The notes: a model not told the origin generated them from the letters alone. A DNA stretch of 53,529 bases from Catenibacterium mitsuoka_A (GCF_964259225.1 NZ_CAXVKN010000005.1); one strand, 5' to 3'; positions 42,604-52,209 are shown, counted from the first letter of the stretch. Numbers and translations are program-made.

Positions 42604-43083
42604 ATGAAATTCGGAAAAGTATTATTCGGAGTAGGATTAGGCGTTTTAGCAGGTTTATTATTTGCACCTAAGAAAGGTAGCGAATTAAGAGAAGACATCA
42701 AAGCGAAATCAAAATCTACTTATGACTATTTAGCAAGTCTTACTAGAGAAGATGTTGAAGCTAAATTAGGAGAAACAATTGAAAATATTAAAAAGTCAGT
42801 AGATGAATTTGATCCTGATGATTTTAAAGAAACTACTAAAGAAAAAGTAGATGAAGTACAGAAAAAGTTAGAAATTTTAGCAGAAAAAGTAAAATCTAGT
42901 GAAAAATTTGATAAGGTGAAAGGTTCAGTTGTAGAAGTAACTGGACGTGTGAATCAGAAAATCGATGAAGTGAAAACAATGATTAATGATAAGGCTGCCA
43001 TGATTGATGAAGATGTGATTGATCAGCAAATTGATGATGTTGAAAAACAGCTAGATGAAATGATTGAGGAAATCAAGGACTAG
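42604..43083 (+). CDS. YtxH-domain protein
   Basis: The 159-residue protein begins with a glycine-rich YtxH segment (G-x-x-x-G-x-L-A-G-L-L-F-A-P-K-K-G) that enters the membrane, followed by a long, charged coiled-coil region rich in Lys, Glu and Asp to the end. YtxH-type proteins belong to the general stress response of Bacillus. It starts 11 bases after the YtxG-like gene and is followed directly by ccpA. Confidence 0.85.
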   Translation: MKFGKVLFGVGLGVLAGLLFAPKKGSELREDIKAKSKSTYDYLASLTREDVEAKLGETIENIKKSVDEFDPDDFKETTKEKVDEVQKKLEILAEKVKSSEKFDKVKGSVVEVTGRVNQKIDEVKTMINDKAAMIDEDVIDQQIDDVEKQLDEMIEEIKD

Positions 43084-43084
43084 T

Positions 43085-44089
43085 ATGAAGAAGAAAGTAA
43101 CAATCTATGATGTTGCAGAAGCAGCTGATGTTTCACTTGCAACAGTTTCAAGAGTAATTAATGGTTCAAATGTTGTAAAGCCTGCAACAAGAGAACGTGT
43201 ACTTGAAACAATTAAACGACTCGATTTCAAGCCTAATCAGATTGCAAGAGGTCTTGCAACTAGTAAAACTACAACTATTGCGGTTGTATTCCCACAGTCA
43301 CTATTTGGACATGTAAAAGATATGATTGGTGGTATTGGAGATACTGGACGTACTTTAGACTTCAATATCATTATGTATACAACTGATGAACTTGGTTTAG
43401 GTAACCCAATTGAAGAAGTAATTGAGAAGGTTATTAAATCAAGAGCTGATGGTGTTGTATTATTTAACAATAACTGCATTGATAAAGAAATTGATCTCAT
43501 TAAAAAATACCGTATTCCTGCAGTTGTTGTTGGATATAAGATTTCGGATGAAGATATCTGTTCTGTATATGTTGATGCAAAGAGTATTGCATATGATATG
43601 ACTAAACAATTTATTGAACAGGGTAAAAAGGATATCTGCTTTGTAAGAGCTACTCAAAACTTAGTGGATTTAAATGATTTTGCGAAGGGTATTGAAGAAG
43701 CATTTAAAGATAGTGGTGTAACACTTCCTGAAGATTATATTGTGGATGTTTCTAACCATTATGAAGAAAGCTATCCTCAATTAAAGGAATATTTTGATAC
43801 TCATAAGCATGATGTTGTTTTAACAGGCTATGACAAGGAAGCAGTCGCTGTTGTCAATGCGGCAATTGATCATGGTATCAATGTACCTGAAGATATGCAG
43901 GTTGTTGGTATGATGGATACAAGTTATGCGACTATTTGTCGTCCACCTCTTACTACTATTCATGTACCTGTATATGATATGGGTGCTATCGCAATCAGAC
44001 TTCTTACAAAGATCTTAAATCATGAAGAAATTGATGAAGCAGAAGTGCCAATGCATTATACATTCATCAAGCGTGATACAACTAAATAA
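43085..44089 (+). CDS. ccpA: Catabolite control protein A (LacI family)
   Basis: This 334-residue LacI-family regulator begins VTIYDVAEAADVSLATVSRVING, given here in two halves: VTIYDVAEAADV and SLATVSRVING, which match CcpA closely. The ligand-binding core follows and ends RPPLTTIHVPVYDMGAIAIR, again as in CcpA. With HPr-Ser-P it binds cre sites to control carbon metabolism; cre-like sites occur in this window at 15543 and 52210. It starts one base after the ytxH stop, so a weak ribosome site inside ytxH is used. Position beside the ytxGH genes supports the call over other LacI members. Confidence 0.85.
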   Translation: MKKKVTIYDVAEAADVSLATVSRVINGSNVVKPATRERVLETIKRLDFKPNQIARGLATSKTTTIAVVFPQSLFGHVKDMIGGIGDTGRTLDFNIIMYTTDELGLGNPIEEVIEKVIKSRADGVVLFNNNCIDKEIDLIKKYRIPAVVVGYKISDEDICSVYVDAKSIAYDMTKQFIEQGKKDICFVRATQNLVDLNDFAKGIEEAFKDSGVTLPEDYIVDVSNHYEESYPQLKEYFDTHKHDVVLTGYDKEAVAVVNAAIDHGINVPEDMQVVGMMDTSYATICRPPLTTIHVPVYDMGAIAIRLLTKILNHEEIDEAEVPMHYTFIKRDTTK

Positions 44090-44095
44090 CCAAAG

Positions 44096-44120
44096 AAGGA
44101 TGCTGAGGCATCCTTTTTTA
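44096..44120 (+). terminator. Terminator of the murC-ccpA operon
   Basis: The 8-bp stem AAGGATGC (44096-44103) with GCATCCTT (44108-44115) is followed by Ts. Confidence 0.9.
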
Positions 44121-44177
44121 CTGGTTTAGATTGTGCTAAAATAGTATCGGTCATTATAATTACTGGGAGGATTATAT

Positions 44178-45743
44178 ATGCTTAAAAATCAATCTGATAC
44201 TGCAAATATATTACGAGAAAGAAGTAAACTCAATAAGCGCTTGGCTTATGAAGGTTTACTTGTTGGTATCGTGTCAGGTGCTGTCTGTATCGTTTATCGT
44301 CTTGTTTTATCAAATGCAGAATCTATTTATTTTACTATAAGGGACTTTGTTGCACATAACGTGTCTTATTGGCCTTTGTGGATCATTGGCCTTATTGTAT
44401 TAGGTCTTATTATTTCAATCTTTTTAAAGTGGGAACCTATGATTGGAGGCTCTGGTATTCCACAGCTAGAAGCAGAAGTACAGGGACGTATTGATGAATG
44501 CTGGTGGAGAGTCTTACTTGCAAAGTTCTGTGCTGGTGCACTTGCACTTGTAGGTGGCTTATCATTAGGGAGAGAAGGTCCAAGTATCCAGCTAGGTGGT
44601 ATGGTTGGTAAAGCTCTTGCGAAAAAAGGAAAACGTGTAAAAACGGAAGAACGTTATTTAATGACAGCAGGTGCCGCAGCAGGCTTATCAGCCGCATTCA
44701 ATGCACCTCTTGCAGGTATCATGTTTGCTTTGGAAGAAGTTCATAAGAACTTCTCTACAAGTGCACTTGTTTCTGTGATGATTGCATCTATTACTGCGGA
44801 TTTCTTAAGTAGAAATATCTTTGGTTTATCACCTACTTTAGCTTTCTCAATCAAAGAAACATTCCCTTTAAAGAATTATATCTGGGTTATTATTCTCGGT
44901 ATTATCGCTGGCGTATTAGGTGCTTTCTATAATAAGGTTACAATGGGAACTATTAAACTTTATAAGAAAACACCATTCTTAAAGAAACATCAAAGAGTCA
45001 TTATACCTTTAGTGTTATCTGGAATTCTTGGATTCTATTGTCCACTTGTCATGGGTGGAGGACATAAACTTGTAGAATATCTCAATGAACCAAATCTTGT
45101 TTTATCTACTCTTGTCTTATTATTTATATTAAAATTACTTATTTCATGTGTTTCATTTGGATCAGGTGCTGCGGGAGGAATCTTCTTCCCACTACTCATT
45201 CTTGGAAGTCTCATTGGTGCAAGTGTAGGTAAGATTGCTATTATGTGTGGTGTTCCTTCTGAGTATTTTATGAACTTCATTATTATGGCAATGGCTGCTT
45301 ACTTTAGTGCTATTGTAAGAGCACCGATTACTGGTATTGTGCTTATTGCGGAAATGAGTGGAACTTTAAAGATGCTTCTACCAATTTCACTTGTGTCATT
45401 TGTTTCATATTATGTAGCCAATCTTTTACATAGTGAACCGATTTATGAAAGTCTTTTAACGAATCTTTTAAACAATCAGCCTTATCATTCTATGGATGAA
45501 TATGCAGATAGTAAGGAACTCATTGGCTATACAGTTGGTTTTGGTTCAAATGCCTGTGATCACTATATTAAAGATTTACAACTTCCACGTCGTAGCTTAA
45601 TTGTTTCCGTTATTCGTGGTGGAGAAGAAATTATTCCAAAAGGGGATACAAAGCTCATATCAGGAGACCGTATTATTGTCTTAGTAGATGCATTCCATTT
45701 TGACGAAACGAAGCTGATGTTGGAAAGTGTCTTTACAAGCTGA
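44178..45743 (+). CDS. CLC-family chloride/proton antiporter with TrkA-C domain
   Basis: The 521-residue protein has the CLC selectivity motifs GSGIP (91-95), GREGP with gating E133, and GSGAAGGIFFPLL, in a membrane domain of about 430 residues. The pair E186-E187 matches the internal proton glutamate of ClC-ec1, which indicates Cl-/H+ exchange rather than a channel. A C-terminal RCK_C/TrkA-C domain (about 440-521) probably senses a ligand. It is monocistronic, with TATAAT at 44155-44160 and GGGAGG before the start. Confidence 0.9.
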   Translation: MLKNQSDTANILRERSKLNKRLAYEGLLVGIVSGAVCIVYRLVLSNAESIYFTIRDFVAHNVSYWPLWIIGLIVLGLIISIFLKWEPMIGGSGIPQLEAEVQGRIDECWWRVLLAKFCAGALALVGGLSLGREGPSIQLGGMVGKALAKKGKRVKTEERYLMTAGAAAGLSAAFNAPLAGIMFALEEVHKNFSTSALVSVMIASITADFLSRNIFGLSPTLAFSIKETFPLKNYIWVIILGIIAGVLGAFYNKVTMGTIKLYKKTPFLKKHQRVIIPLVLSGILGFYCPLVMGGGHKLVEYLNEPNLVLSTLVLLFILKLLISCVSFGSGAAGGIFFPLLILGSLIGASVGKIAIMCGVPSEYFMNFIIMAMAAYFSAIVRAPITGIVLIAEMSGTLKMLLPISLVSFVSYYVANLLHSEPIYESLLTNLLNNQPYHSMDEYADSKELIGYTVGFGSNACDHYIKDLQLPRRSLIVSVIRGGEEIIPKGDTKLISGDRIIVLVDAFHFDETKLMLESVFTS

Positions 45744-45745
45744 TA

Positions 45746-45774
45746 TTGACAAACATCATGAATTCATGTAGACT
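45746..45774 (+). promoter_or_regulatory. Promoter of tyrS
   Basis: TTGACA (45746-45751) and TAGACT (45769-45774) with a 17-base spacer, directly after the CLC gene. Confidence 0.75.
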
Positions 45775-45780
45775 TTTAAT

Positions 45781-45990
45781 TGCGATGAAGAAGACAAGTA
45801 ATTCATATGCGCTGGTTTAGAGAACTTATGGCTGGTGAAAATAAGAGCAGCAGTATGAATGAATACACTTTGGAGCTTCTAGATGCAAAGTCTAGACGGT
45901 GAGTGCACCGTTATCAACAAGAGAGCATGTCTATGACATGAATAAAGGTGGTAACGCGAGAATTCGTCCTTTGGATGGATTCTCTTTTAT
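45781..45990 (+). promoter_or_regulatory. Tyrosine T-box leader
   Basis: The specifier is TAC (45864-45866, Tyr) in the context GAATACACTTTGGAG. The T-box AAGGTGGTAACGCG is at 45945-45958 and its TGGT fits the A73 of tRNA-Tyr. The terminator stem GAGAATTCGTCC with GGATGGATTCTC follows and ends in a short T-run. Uncharged tRNA-Tyr would stabilise the antiterminator and allow tyrS transcription. Confidence 0.9.
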
Positions 45991-46006
45991 ATTATAGGAG
46001 GAAATT

Positions 46007-47233
46007 ATGACATTTTATGATGAATTAGTGTGGCGTGGCCTCATTAAAGATGTAAGTTCTGAAGACTTAAAAGACAAATTAAATGCAGGAGGAATGACAT
46101 TCTATATTGGTACTGACCCAACTGGGGATTCTTTACATATTGGACATTTCTCATCTTTCTTAATGTCTAAGAGATTAAAGGATGCAGGTCATCACCCAAT
46201 TCTTTTGGTCGGTGGTGCAACTGGACAGATTGGGGATCCAAAGCCAACAACTGAAAGACCAATGATCACAAAAGAACAGGTACAGCATAACTTTGACTGC
46301 TTAAAGAAACAGGCTGAAGACTTATTCGGTTTTGAAGTAGTTAATAACTTGGATTGGTCTAAGGATATAAATTTCATTGACTGGTTAAGAGATTATGGTA
46401 AATATTTTAATATCAACTACATGTTATCTAAGGATATTATCAAAAGAAGATTAGATGAAGGAATCACTTTTACTGAATTCTCTTATATGATTATGCAGGC
46501 AATGGACTTCTATTACCTACATGAAAACAAGGGCTGTGATTTACAGGTTGCTGGTCAGGACCAGTGGGGTAATATCACTGCAGGTATTGAATTAATTAGA
46601 AAGAAGACTGGTGATGAAGTATATGGATTCACTATGCCTTTACTTACTAAGAGTGATGGTACTAAGTTTGGTAAATCAGAAGGAAATGCAATCTGGTTAG
46701 ACAGAGAAAAGACTTCACCATATGAAATGTATCAGTTCTTCATTAATAGTGAAGACAGCAAGGTTATCGATTACTTAAAATACCTTACTTTCTTATCTAA
46801 AGAAGAAATTGAAGCATTAGAAGAATCAAATAAGAATGAACCACACTTAAGAAAAGCACATAAAGCACTTGCGAAAGAAGTTATTACTTTCATTCATGGT
46901 GCAGATGCTTATGAAGAAGCTGTCAATATTTCTGAAAAATTGTTCAGTGGTGATATCAAGAGCATGACTTATGAACAGGTAAAACAGTGCTTCAATGGTG
47001 TGCCAAGTATTGATGTCACTGAAGATGAACAGATTTTAAATGTATTAGTAAAAGCAGGTGCTGCTTCTAGTAATCGTGAAGCAAGACAGTTCGTAAAAGG
47101 TGGAAGTGTTCTTGTAAATGGTGAAAAGGTCACTGATGAAAAGTTTGTTGTATCAAAAGACAATGCGTTTGGTGGTAAGGTGACTGTTATTAGAAGAGGT
47201 AAGAAGAAGTACTTCGTTATTAATCATATCTAA
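46007..47233 (+). CDS. tyrS: Tyrosyl-tRNA synthetase
   Basis: The 408-residue class I synthetase has HIGHF (about 46-50) as the HIGH motif and KFGKS as the KMSKS motif, with a C-terminal S4 RNA-binding domain (about 340-408). It charges tRNA-Tyr. The tyrosine T-box upstream confirms the specificity. The ribosome site is AGGAGG. Confidence 0.96.
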   Translation: MTFYDELVWRGLIKDVSSEDLKDKLNAGGMTFYIGTDPTGDSLHIGHFSSFLMSKRLKDAGHHPILLVGGATGQIGDPKPTTERPMITKEQVQHNFDCLKKQAEDLFGFEVVNNLDWSKDINFIDWLRDYGKYFNINYMLSKDIIKRRLDEGITFTEFSYMIMQAMDFYYLHENKGCDLQVAGQDQWGNITAGIELIRKKTGDEVYGFTMPLLTKSDGTKFGKSEGNAIWLDREKTSPYEMYQFFINSEDSKVIDYLKYLTFLSKEEIEALEESNKNEPHLRKAHKALAKEVITFIHGADAYEEAVNISEKLFSGDIKSMTYEQVKQCFNGVPSIDVTEDEQILNVLVKAGAASSNREARQFVKGGSVLVNGEKVTDEKFVVSKDNAFGGKVTVIRRGKKKYFVINHI

Positions 47234-47256
47234 GCAGACAATAGTCTGCTTTTTTT
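47233..47256 (+). terminator. Terminator of tyrS
   Basis: The stem AGCAGAC (47233-47239) with GTCTGCT (47244-47250) is followed by Ts. Confidence 0.85.
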
Positions 47257-47273
47257 AGGAAGGATGTGAGTAG

Positions 47274-48107
47274 ATGGATGGTATTATTTTAATTAATAAA
47301 CCACAGGGTATGACAAGTCATGATGTCGTTAATCGTGTAAGACGTATTATGCATACTAAAAAAGTAGGACATTGTGGGACTCTTGACCCTATGGCGACTG
47401 GTGTTTTAGTTGTTGGTATTAATAAAGCCACTAAAGCAATGCAGTTTTTAATGAGTGAAGAAAAAGAATATCGTGCGACACTTAAACTTGGCAGTGCGAC
47501 AGATACATATGACGCTGAAGGGAAGGTTTTAGAAACCAAGCCTTTTACAGGCTATGAGAATCTAGAAGAAGTATTATCATCATTTAAAGGAGATTCCATG
47601 CAGAAGCCTCCAATGTATTCAGCTATTAAAATTAATGGTAAGAAGCTCTATGAATATGCTAGAGAAGGTATAGAAGTAGAAGTTCCAGAAAGACCAATTA
47701 CTATTTATAAACTTGATTTAGTCAATGCACATGATGATGAAATAACTATAGATGTTAAGTGCTCTAAAGGAACATATATCCGCTCTTTATGTGTAGATAT
47801 TGGAAAAGCCTTAGGTTATCCTGGCCATATGACTGCATTAGTAAGAAATCAGTCAGGTCATTTTACAATCGATCAGGCAGTGACACTCGAAGAACTAGAA
47901 GAAAATAATGGACCAGTGATACCGTTAGAAGAAGTATTTTCTTTCTATGATTCAATGGTTGTAGATGAAAGAATTGTCATGACTGGTCAGAAAATCAAGA
48001 GTGATAAAGATCATAATGTAGCTATTTATTCAAAAGAAGGTAAATTACTTGCTATATATGGACCAGATGGAAAAGGCAATTTGAAGAGCCTCAGGGGGCT
48101 TTTCTAA
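47274..48107 (+). CDS. truB: tRNA pseudouridine-55 synthase
   Basis: TruB isomerises U55 in the T-loop of tRNAs. The 277-residue protein has the catalytic aspartate in GHCGTLDPMATG (D38) and later the YSAIKINGKKLYEYAR block and GTYIRSL. The stop overlaps the ribF start (TAATG). It has an AGGAAGGA ribosome site. The truB-ribF-rpsO-pnp order is the common Firmicutes arrangement. Confidence 0.95.
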   Translation: MDGIILINKPQGMTSHDVVNRVRRIMHTKKVGHCGTLDPMATGVLVVGINKATKAMQFLMSEEKEYRATLKLGSATDTYDAEGKVLETKPFTGYENLEEVLSSFKGDSMQKPPMYSAIKINGKKLYEYAREGIEVEVPERPITIYKLDLVNAHDDEITIDVKCSKGTYIRSLCVDIGKALGYPGHMTALVRNQSGHFTIDQAVTLEELEENNGPVIPLEEVFSFYDSMVVDERIVMTGQKIKSDKDHNVAIYSKEGKLLAIYGPDGKGNLKSLRGLF

Positions 48108-49036
48108 TGCAGATCATAAAAATGGAAGAGGTACATTTGACAGAACCTCTTTCTCTTGCGATTGGCTTTTTTGATGGATTACATTTAGGTCATATGTCTT
48201 TGATTAATGAGGTATTGAAATATAAGGCAGAAACAAAAACAGCTGTCATGAGCTTTGATGTGCATCCTTTATGTGTCTTAAAGGGTGAAAAGAGACAATC
48301 AATTATCACTTTAGAAGAGAAAAAAGAACTTCTAGAAGAAATGGGTATTGATTATTTGCTTGTAATTCATTTTACTAAGGAAGTGGCAGCATTAAGTCCA
48401 CAGGTGTTTATTGATGAATACTTAAATAAGCTTCCTTTAAAAAGACTAGTATGTGGTTATGATTTCCATTTTGGAGCTCATAACAGTGGTAGCATAGAAG
48501 ACTTAAAGAAACAGTCATTTGAACTTATTGTAAAAAACGCTGTTATGTATAATGAAACAGAAAAAGTATCATCTACTCTTATTAAGAAACTGATGGATCA
48601 AGGAATGATTGAAGAAGTCAATACTTTACTTGATCGTCCTTATAAGGTAAAGGGTACTGTTATTCATGGAAAACAGAGAGGTCGTTTGATTGGTTTCCCT
48701 ACATTGAATATTGATTATGGCATGAAATACTTACCTAAAAGAGGGGTATACGGCACAATTGTAGAAATTAATCATCAATATTATATAGGTATGGCAAATA
48801 TTGGGATGAATCCTACATTCAATGATATCAATCGTCTTTCATTAGAAGTCAATGTTTTTGATTTTGACGAAGATGTATATGGTAAAGAAGTAGAGGTTAC
48901 TTTCTATTTATATAAGCGTGAAGAAACTGTTTTTAATGGGTTAGAAGGACTAAAAACACAATTAACAGAAGACAGAAAATATTTAAGTCAAGTCATGAAA
49001 AAGTATTTGACTTTATATAAAAATAATGTAAAATAG
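48107..49036 (+). CDS. ribF: Riboflavin kinase / FAD synthetase
   Basis: RibF converts riboflavin to FMN and then FAD. The 309-residue protein has an N-terminal nucleotidyltransferase domain with GFFDGLHLGHMSL, and a C-terminal kinase domain (about 185-305) with GRLIGFPTLNI and the MANIGMNPTF block. It is coupled to truB by a one-base overlap. No terminator separates it from rpsO. Confidence 0.95.
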   Translation: MQIIKMEEVHLTEPLSLAIGFFDGLHLGHMSLINEVLKYKAETKTAVMSFDVHPLCVLKGEKRQSIITLEEKKELLEEMGIDYLLVIHFTKEVAALSPQVFIDEYLNKLPLKRLVCGYDFHFGAHNSGSIEDLKKQSFELIVKNAVMYNETEKVSSTLIKKLMDQGMIEEVNTLLDRPYKVKGTVIHGKQRGRLIGFPTLNIDYGMKYLPKRGVYGTIVEINHQYYIGMANIGMNPTFNDINRLSLEVNVFDFDEDVYGKEVEVTFYLYKREETVFNGLEGLKTQLTEDRKYLSQVMKKYLTLYKNNVK

Positions 49037-49119
49037 TCATTGCAACAATGTCTAGGATATTTGTACCTCTTACATCTAGCTTGGATATTGCGAAGAATAT
49101 ATTTTAGGAGGAAAACATA
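49037..49119 (+). promoter_or_regulatory. Leader of rpsO
   Basis: The 83-base gap has a repeated GGATATT (49053 and 49083 regions) and a weak stem CTAGG/TCTAG. S15 often binds its own leader, but I see no arrangement that proves it here. Confidence 0.25.
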
Positions 49120-49386
49120 ATGTTAACTAAAGAAGAAAAAGCTAAGATCATGGCTGAATATGGTCGCGTAGAAAAGGATACTGGTTCTCCAGAAGTTCAG
49201 ATTGCATTATTAACTGCTGATATCAACAAGTTAAACGGTCACTTCAAACAGCATCCAAAGGATAATCATTCTAACAGAGGTCTTTTAAAGAAGATTGGTA
49301 AGAGAAGAGACTTATTAAAGTATCTTAAGAATGAAGATCTTGACAGATATACAGCTTTAACTGATAAGTTAGGATTAAGAAGATAA
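49120..49386 (+). CDS. rpsO: 30S ribosomal protein S15
   Basis: The 88-residue protein has the full S15 pattern, including DTGSPEVQIALLT, H-x-x-D-x-H-S-x-R-G-L and the C-terminal LGLRR. It is an early-binding protein of the 30S central domain. The ribosome site is AGGAGG. Confidence 0.97.
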   Translation: MLTKEEKAKIMAEYGRVEKDTGSPEVQIALLTADINKLNGHFKQHPKDNHSNRGLLKKIGKRRDLLKYLKNEDLDRYTALTDKLGLRR

Positions 49387-49391
49387 GAAAC

Positions 49392-49414
49392 AAAAGCCCT
49401 ATGGGGCTTTTTTT
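49392..49414 (+). terminator. Terminator of rpsO
   Basis: The 8-bp stem AAAAGCCC (49392-49399) with GGGCTTTT (49404-49411) is followed by Ts. Confidence 0.9.
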
Positions 49415-49455
49415 CATGTCTCTGTCAAATAATTGTTTGTGTAATAGTTGATTTA

Positions 49456-49464
49456 TGATATAAT
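49456..49464 (+). promoter_or_regulatory. Extended -10 promoter of pnp
   Basis: TGaTATAAT lies 23 bases before the pnp start; the -35 region is AT-rich without a clear match. Confidence 0.5.
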
Positions 49465-49487
49465 TTTGAAGAATATGAGGTGAATTT

Positions 49488-51626
49488 ATGGCAAAACAAA
49501 TTTTTAGTATGGATTTCTATGGTAAGAAAATCCAGGTTGAAGTCGGTGAAATGGCTAAACAGGCAAACGGCTCTTGTTTAGTAAGATATGATGATACAGT
49601 CGTTCTTTCTACAGCATGTGCTGGGAAAGAACCAAAAGATGTAGATTTCTTCCCGTTAACAGTAACTTATGAAGAAAAACTATATTCTGTAGGTAAGATT
49701 CCAGGTGGATTCTTAAAGCGTGAAGGGCGTCCTAGTGAACATGGTACATTAACTGCAAGAATGATTGACAGACCTATTCGTCCATTATTCGCAGATGGTT
49801 TCAGAAATGAAGTACAGGTTGTTAATACTGTACTATCAGTGGATCAGGAAGCTACTCCAGAAATGGCAGCCATGCTTGGTGCATCTATCGCTCTATGTAT
49901 TTCTGATATTCCATTTAATGGTCCAATTGCTGGTGTTAACGTAGGCTTAATTGATGGTGAATTTACTGTTAATGCAGGACCTGAAGATATGGCTAGAAGT
50001 GAAATTAACCTAGAAGTAGCAGGCACAAAGGATGCTATTAACATGGTTGAAGCAGATGCAAAAGAAGTAGATGAAGAAACAATGTTGAATGCATTGATGT
50101 TCGGTCATGAAAAGATTAAGGAATTAATCGCTTTCCAGGAACAGATTGTAGAAGCTGTTGGTAAGGAAAAGATTGATGTTCCACTATTCGCATTAGATGA
50201 AAATATTGTGTCTAGCGTAGAAGCTATGGCTAAGGAAGAAATGATCAAGGCTATTTCTATTCCTGGTAAGCTTGAAAGATATGCTGCTATTGATGAATTA
50301 GATGCTAAGGTTGTAGAATCTTTTGAAGAAAAAGAATATGCAACTGTTGAAGAACATGATAAGACAATTAAACAGGTTAAGATGGTTCTTGGCGATCTTG
50401 AAAAAGAAGAAGTAAGACGTTTGATTACTGAAGAAAAGGTAAGACCTGATGGTCGTAAAGTAGATGAAGTACGTCCATTAGATGCACAGGTAGATTTATT
50501 ACCACGTGTACATGGTTCAGCTATGTTCACTCGTGGTGAAACTCAGGTATTATCTGCCTGCACACTTGGTGCATTAGGTGAAGTACAGAAGATTGATGGT
50601 CTTGGAATGGAAGACCAGAAACGTTTCATGCATCACTATAACTTCCCACCATATTGTGTAGGTGAAACAGGAAGAATGGGTTCTCCAGGTAGAAGAGAAA
50701 TTGGTCATGGCGCTTTAGGTGAAAGAGCCTTAAGACAGGTTATTCCTTCTGAAACAGAATTCCCATATACAATCAGAGTTGTTGCTGAAGTATTAGAATC
50801 TAACGGTTCTTCTTCACAGGCTTCAATTTGTGCATCAACTATGGCTTTAATGGCTGCAGGTGTTCCAATTAGTAATCCAGTGGCTGGTGTCGCTATGGGT
50901 CTAGTTAAAAAAGGCGAAAACTATACAATCTTAACTGATATCCAGGGTATGGAAGACCATCTTGGTGATATGGACTTCAAGGTTGCAGGTACAAAGAACG
51001 GTATCTGTGCATTACAGATGGATATCAAGATTGATGGTATTACTAAAGAAATTTTACAGGAAGCATTAGCTCAGGCAAAGGTTGCAAGAGGACAGATCAT
51101 GGACTGCATGATGTCAGCAATCAGTGAACCTAGAGATCACTTAAGCCCATATGCTCCTAAGGTTGCTATGATGAAGATTGAACCTGAACAGATTAAAGAT
51201 GTAATCGGTAAGGGTGGAGATATGATCAATAAGATTATTGCTGAAAGCGATAATGTTAAGATTGATATTGATGATGAAGGTAATGTTACTATCTACCATT
51301 ACTCTCAGGAAGCGATTGACCATGCAATGGGTATGATCAAGGATTTAACTAGAAAAGTAGAAGTAGGCGAAATCTTTGATGGTAAGGCTGTAAGAGTTGA
51401 AGAAAAGTATGCATTTATTGAATTATTCCCTGGTACAAATGGATTCTTACATGTAAAAGATGTTGCTTGGGATAGAACAAATAAAGTTGGCGATGTAATC
51501 AAGCTTGGCGATACAGTAAAGGTTAAAGTAACTCAGATTACTGATAAGGGTGTGAATGTTTCTAGAAAAGCATTATTACCAAAACCAATCGTTAAACATG
51601 ATGCACCTGCTGAGGAAAAGAAATAA
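49488..51626 (+). CDS. pnp: Polynucleotide phosphorylase
   Basis: The 712-residue 3'-5' phosphorolytic exoribonuclease has two RNase PH domains (about 1-225 and 310-545), a helical linker, a KH domain (about 555-615, with IGKGGDMINKI) and an S1 domain (about 625-695). It acts in mRNA turnover. The stop overlaps the maf start as TAATG. Confidence 0.96.
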   Translation: MAKQIFSMDFYGKKIQVEVGEMAKQANGSCLVRYDDTVVLSTACAGKEPKDVDFFPLTVTYEEKLYSVGKIPGGFLKREGRPSEHGTLTARMIDRPIRPLFADGFRNEVQVVNTVLSVDQEATPEMAAMLGASIALCISDIPFNGPIAGVNVGLIDGEFTVNAGPEDMARSEINLEVAGTKDAINMVEADAKEVDEETMLNALMFGHEKIKELIAFQEQIVEAVGKEKIDVPLFALDENIVSSVEAMAKEEMIKAISIPGKLERYAAIDELDAKVVESFEEKEYATVEEHDKTIKQVKMVLGDLEKEEVRRLITEEKVRPDGRKVDEVRPLDAQVDLLPRVHGSAMFTRGETQVLSACTLGALGEVQKIDGLGMEDQKRFMHHYNFPPYCVGETGRMGSPGRREIGHGALGERALRQVIPSETEFPYTIRVVAEVLESNGSSSQASICASTMALMAAGVPISNPVAGVAMGLVKKGENYTILTDIQGMEDHLGDMDFKVAGTKNGICALQMDIKIDGITKEILQEALAQAKVARGQIMDCMMSAISEPRDHLSPYAPKVAMMKIEPEQIKDVIGKGGDMINKIIAESDNVKIDIDDEGNVTIYHYSQEAIDHAMGMIKDLTRKVEVGEIFDGKAVRVEEKYAFIELFPGTNGFLHVKDVAWDRTNKVGDVIKLGDTVKVKVTQITDKGVNVSRKALLPKPIVKHDAPAEEKK

Positions 51627-52108
51627 TGAAAATTATTCTTGCAAGTACTTCTCCTAGACGAAAAGAACTGCTTGAAAGAGAAGGCATTGATTTTATTATC
51701 GATGCCTCTTCTATTACTGAATATCTTGATTCTTCTCTAGAAATAGAAGAAAGACTTAAGAAACTCGCATATGATAAAGGTATTTCTATTCATGAGAAAT
51801 ATCCTGATGATGTTGTAATCAGTGCGGATACAACAATCTATCATAATGGAAAGATTATCGGTAAAGCTCACAGTGCTCATGAAGCAAGAGAAATTCTTGA
51901 ATCATTAAGTAGTGATACACATAGTGTGTTTACATCAGTGGCTGTGTTCTATAAAGATCAGGTTTGTACATTTGTAGATGAAACAAAAGTTACATTCAAG
52001 AATATCAGTGATATGATTGATGATTATCTTTCTATTGATGAGTGGCAGGGTAAAGCTGGCGCTTATGCGATTCAGGGTGTTGCAGGAAAATTCATTGAAG
52101 AAGTGTAG
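51626..52108 (+). CDS. maf: Maf nucleotide pyrophosphatase, cut by in-frame amber
   Basis: Maf/YhdE proteins hydrolyse non-canonical nucleoside triphosphates. The frame has ASTSPRRKELL (6-16), the SADT motif and KAGAYAIQGVAGKFIEEV, then TAG at 52106-52108. The same frame continues for 26 codons as G-D-I-D-N-V-I-G-L-P-V and a helix to a second TAG at 52187-52189, which is exactly the missing Maf C-terminus. The full protein would be about 187 residues, the normal length. This is either a recent nonsense mutation (a single change from, for example, CAG, GAG or AAG) or a sequencing error. The GLPV block is part of the family core, so the short protein may be impaired. Confidence 0.85.
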   Translation: MKIILASTSPRRKELLEREGIDFIIDASSITEYLDSSLEIEERLKKLAYDKGISIHEKYPDDVVISADTTIYHNGKIIGKAHSAHEAREILESLSSDTHSVFTSVAVFYKDQVCTFVDETKVTFKNISDMIDDYLSIDEWQGKAGAYAIQGVAGKFIEEV

Positions 52109-52174
52109 GGAGATATTGATAACGTCATCGGGCTCCCAGTAAAGCATGTAATAGAAGTCATTGAAACTTTGACT

Positions 52175-52200
52175 AAGAAGCCATTATAGGCTTCTTTTTT
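52175..52200 (+). terminator. Terminator of the pnp-maf unit
   Basis: The 8-bp stem AAGAAGCC (52175-52182) with GGCTTCTT (52189-52196) and T-run overlaps the second, normal maf stop, which supports 52189 as the ancestral gene end. Confidence 0.85.
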
Positions 52201-52209
52201 AGCACCTAT

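Noticed and set aside
50105..50530. Minus-strand open frame of 141 codons opposite pnp
   Set aside because: It is antisense to a highly conserved gene, with no ribosome site and low-complexity Ser/Leu composition; a shadow of the pnp codon pattern.
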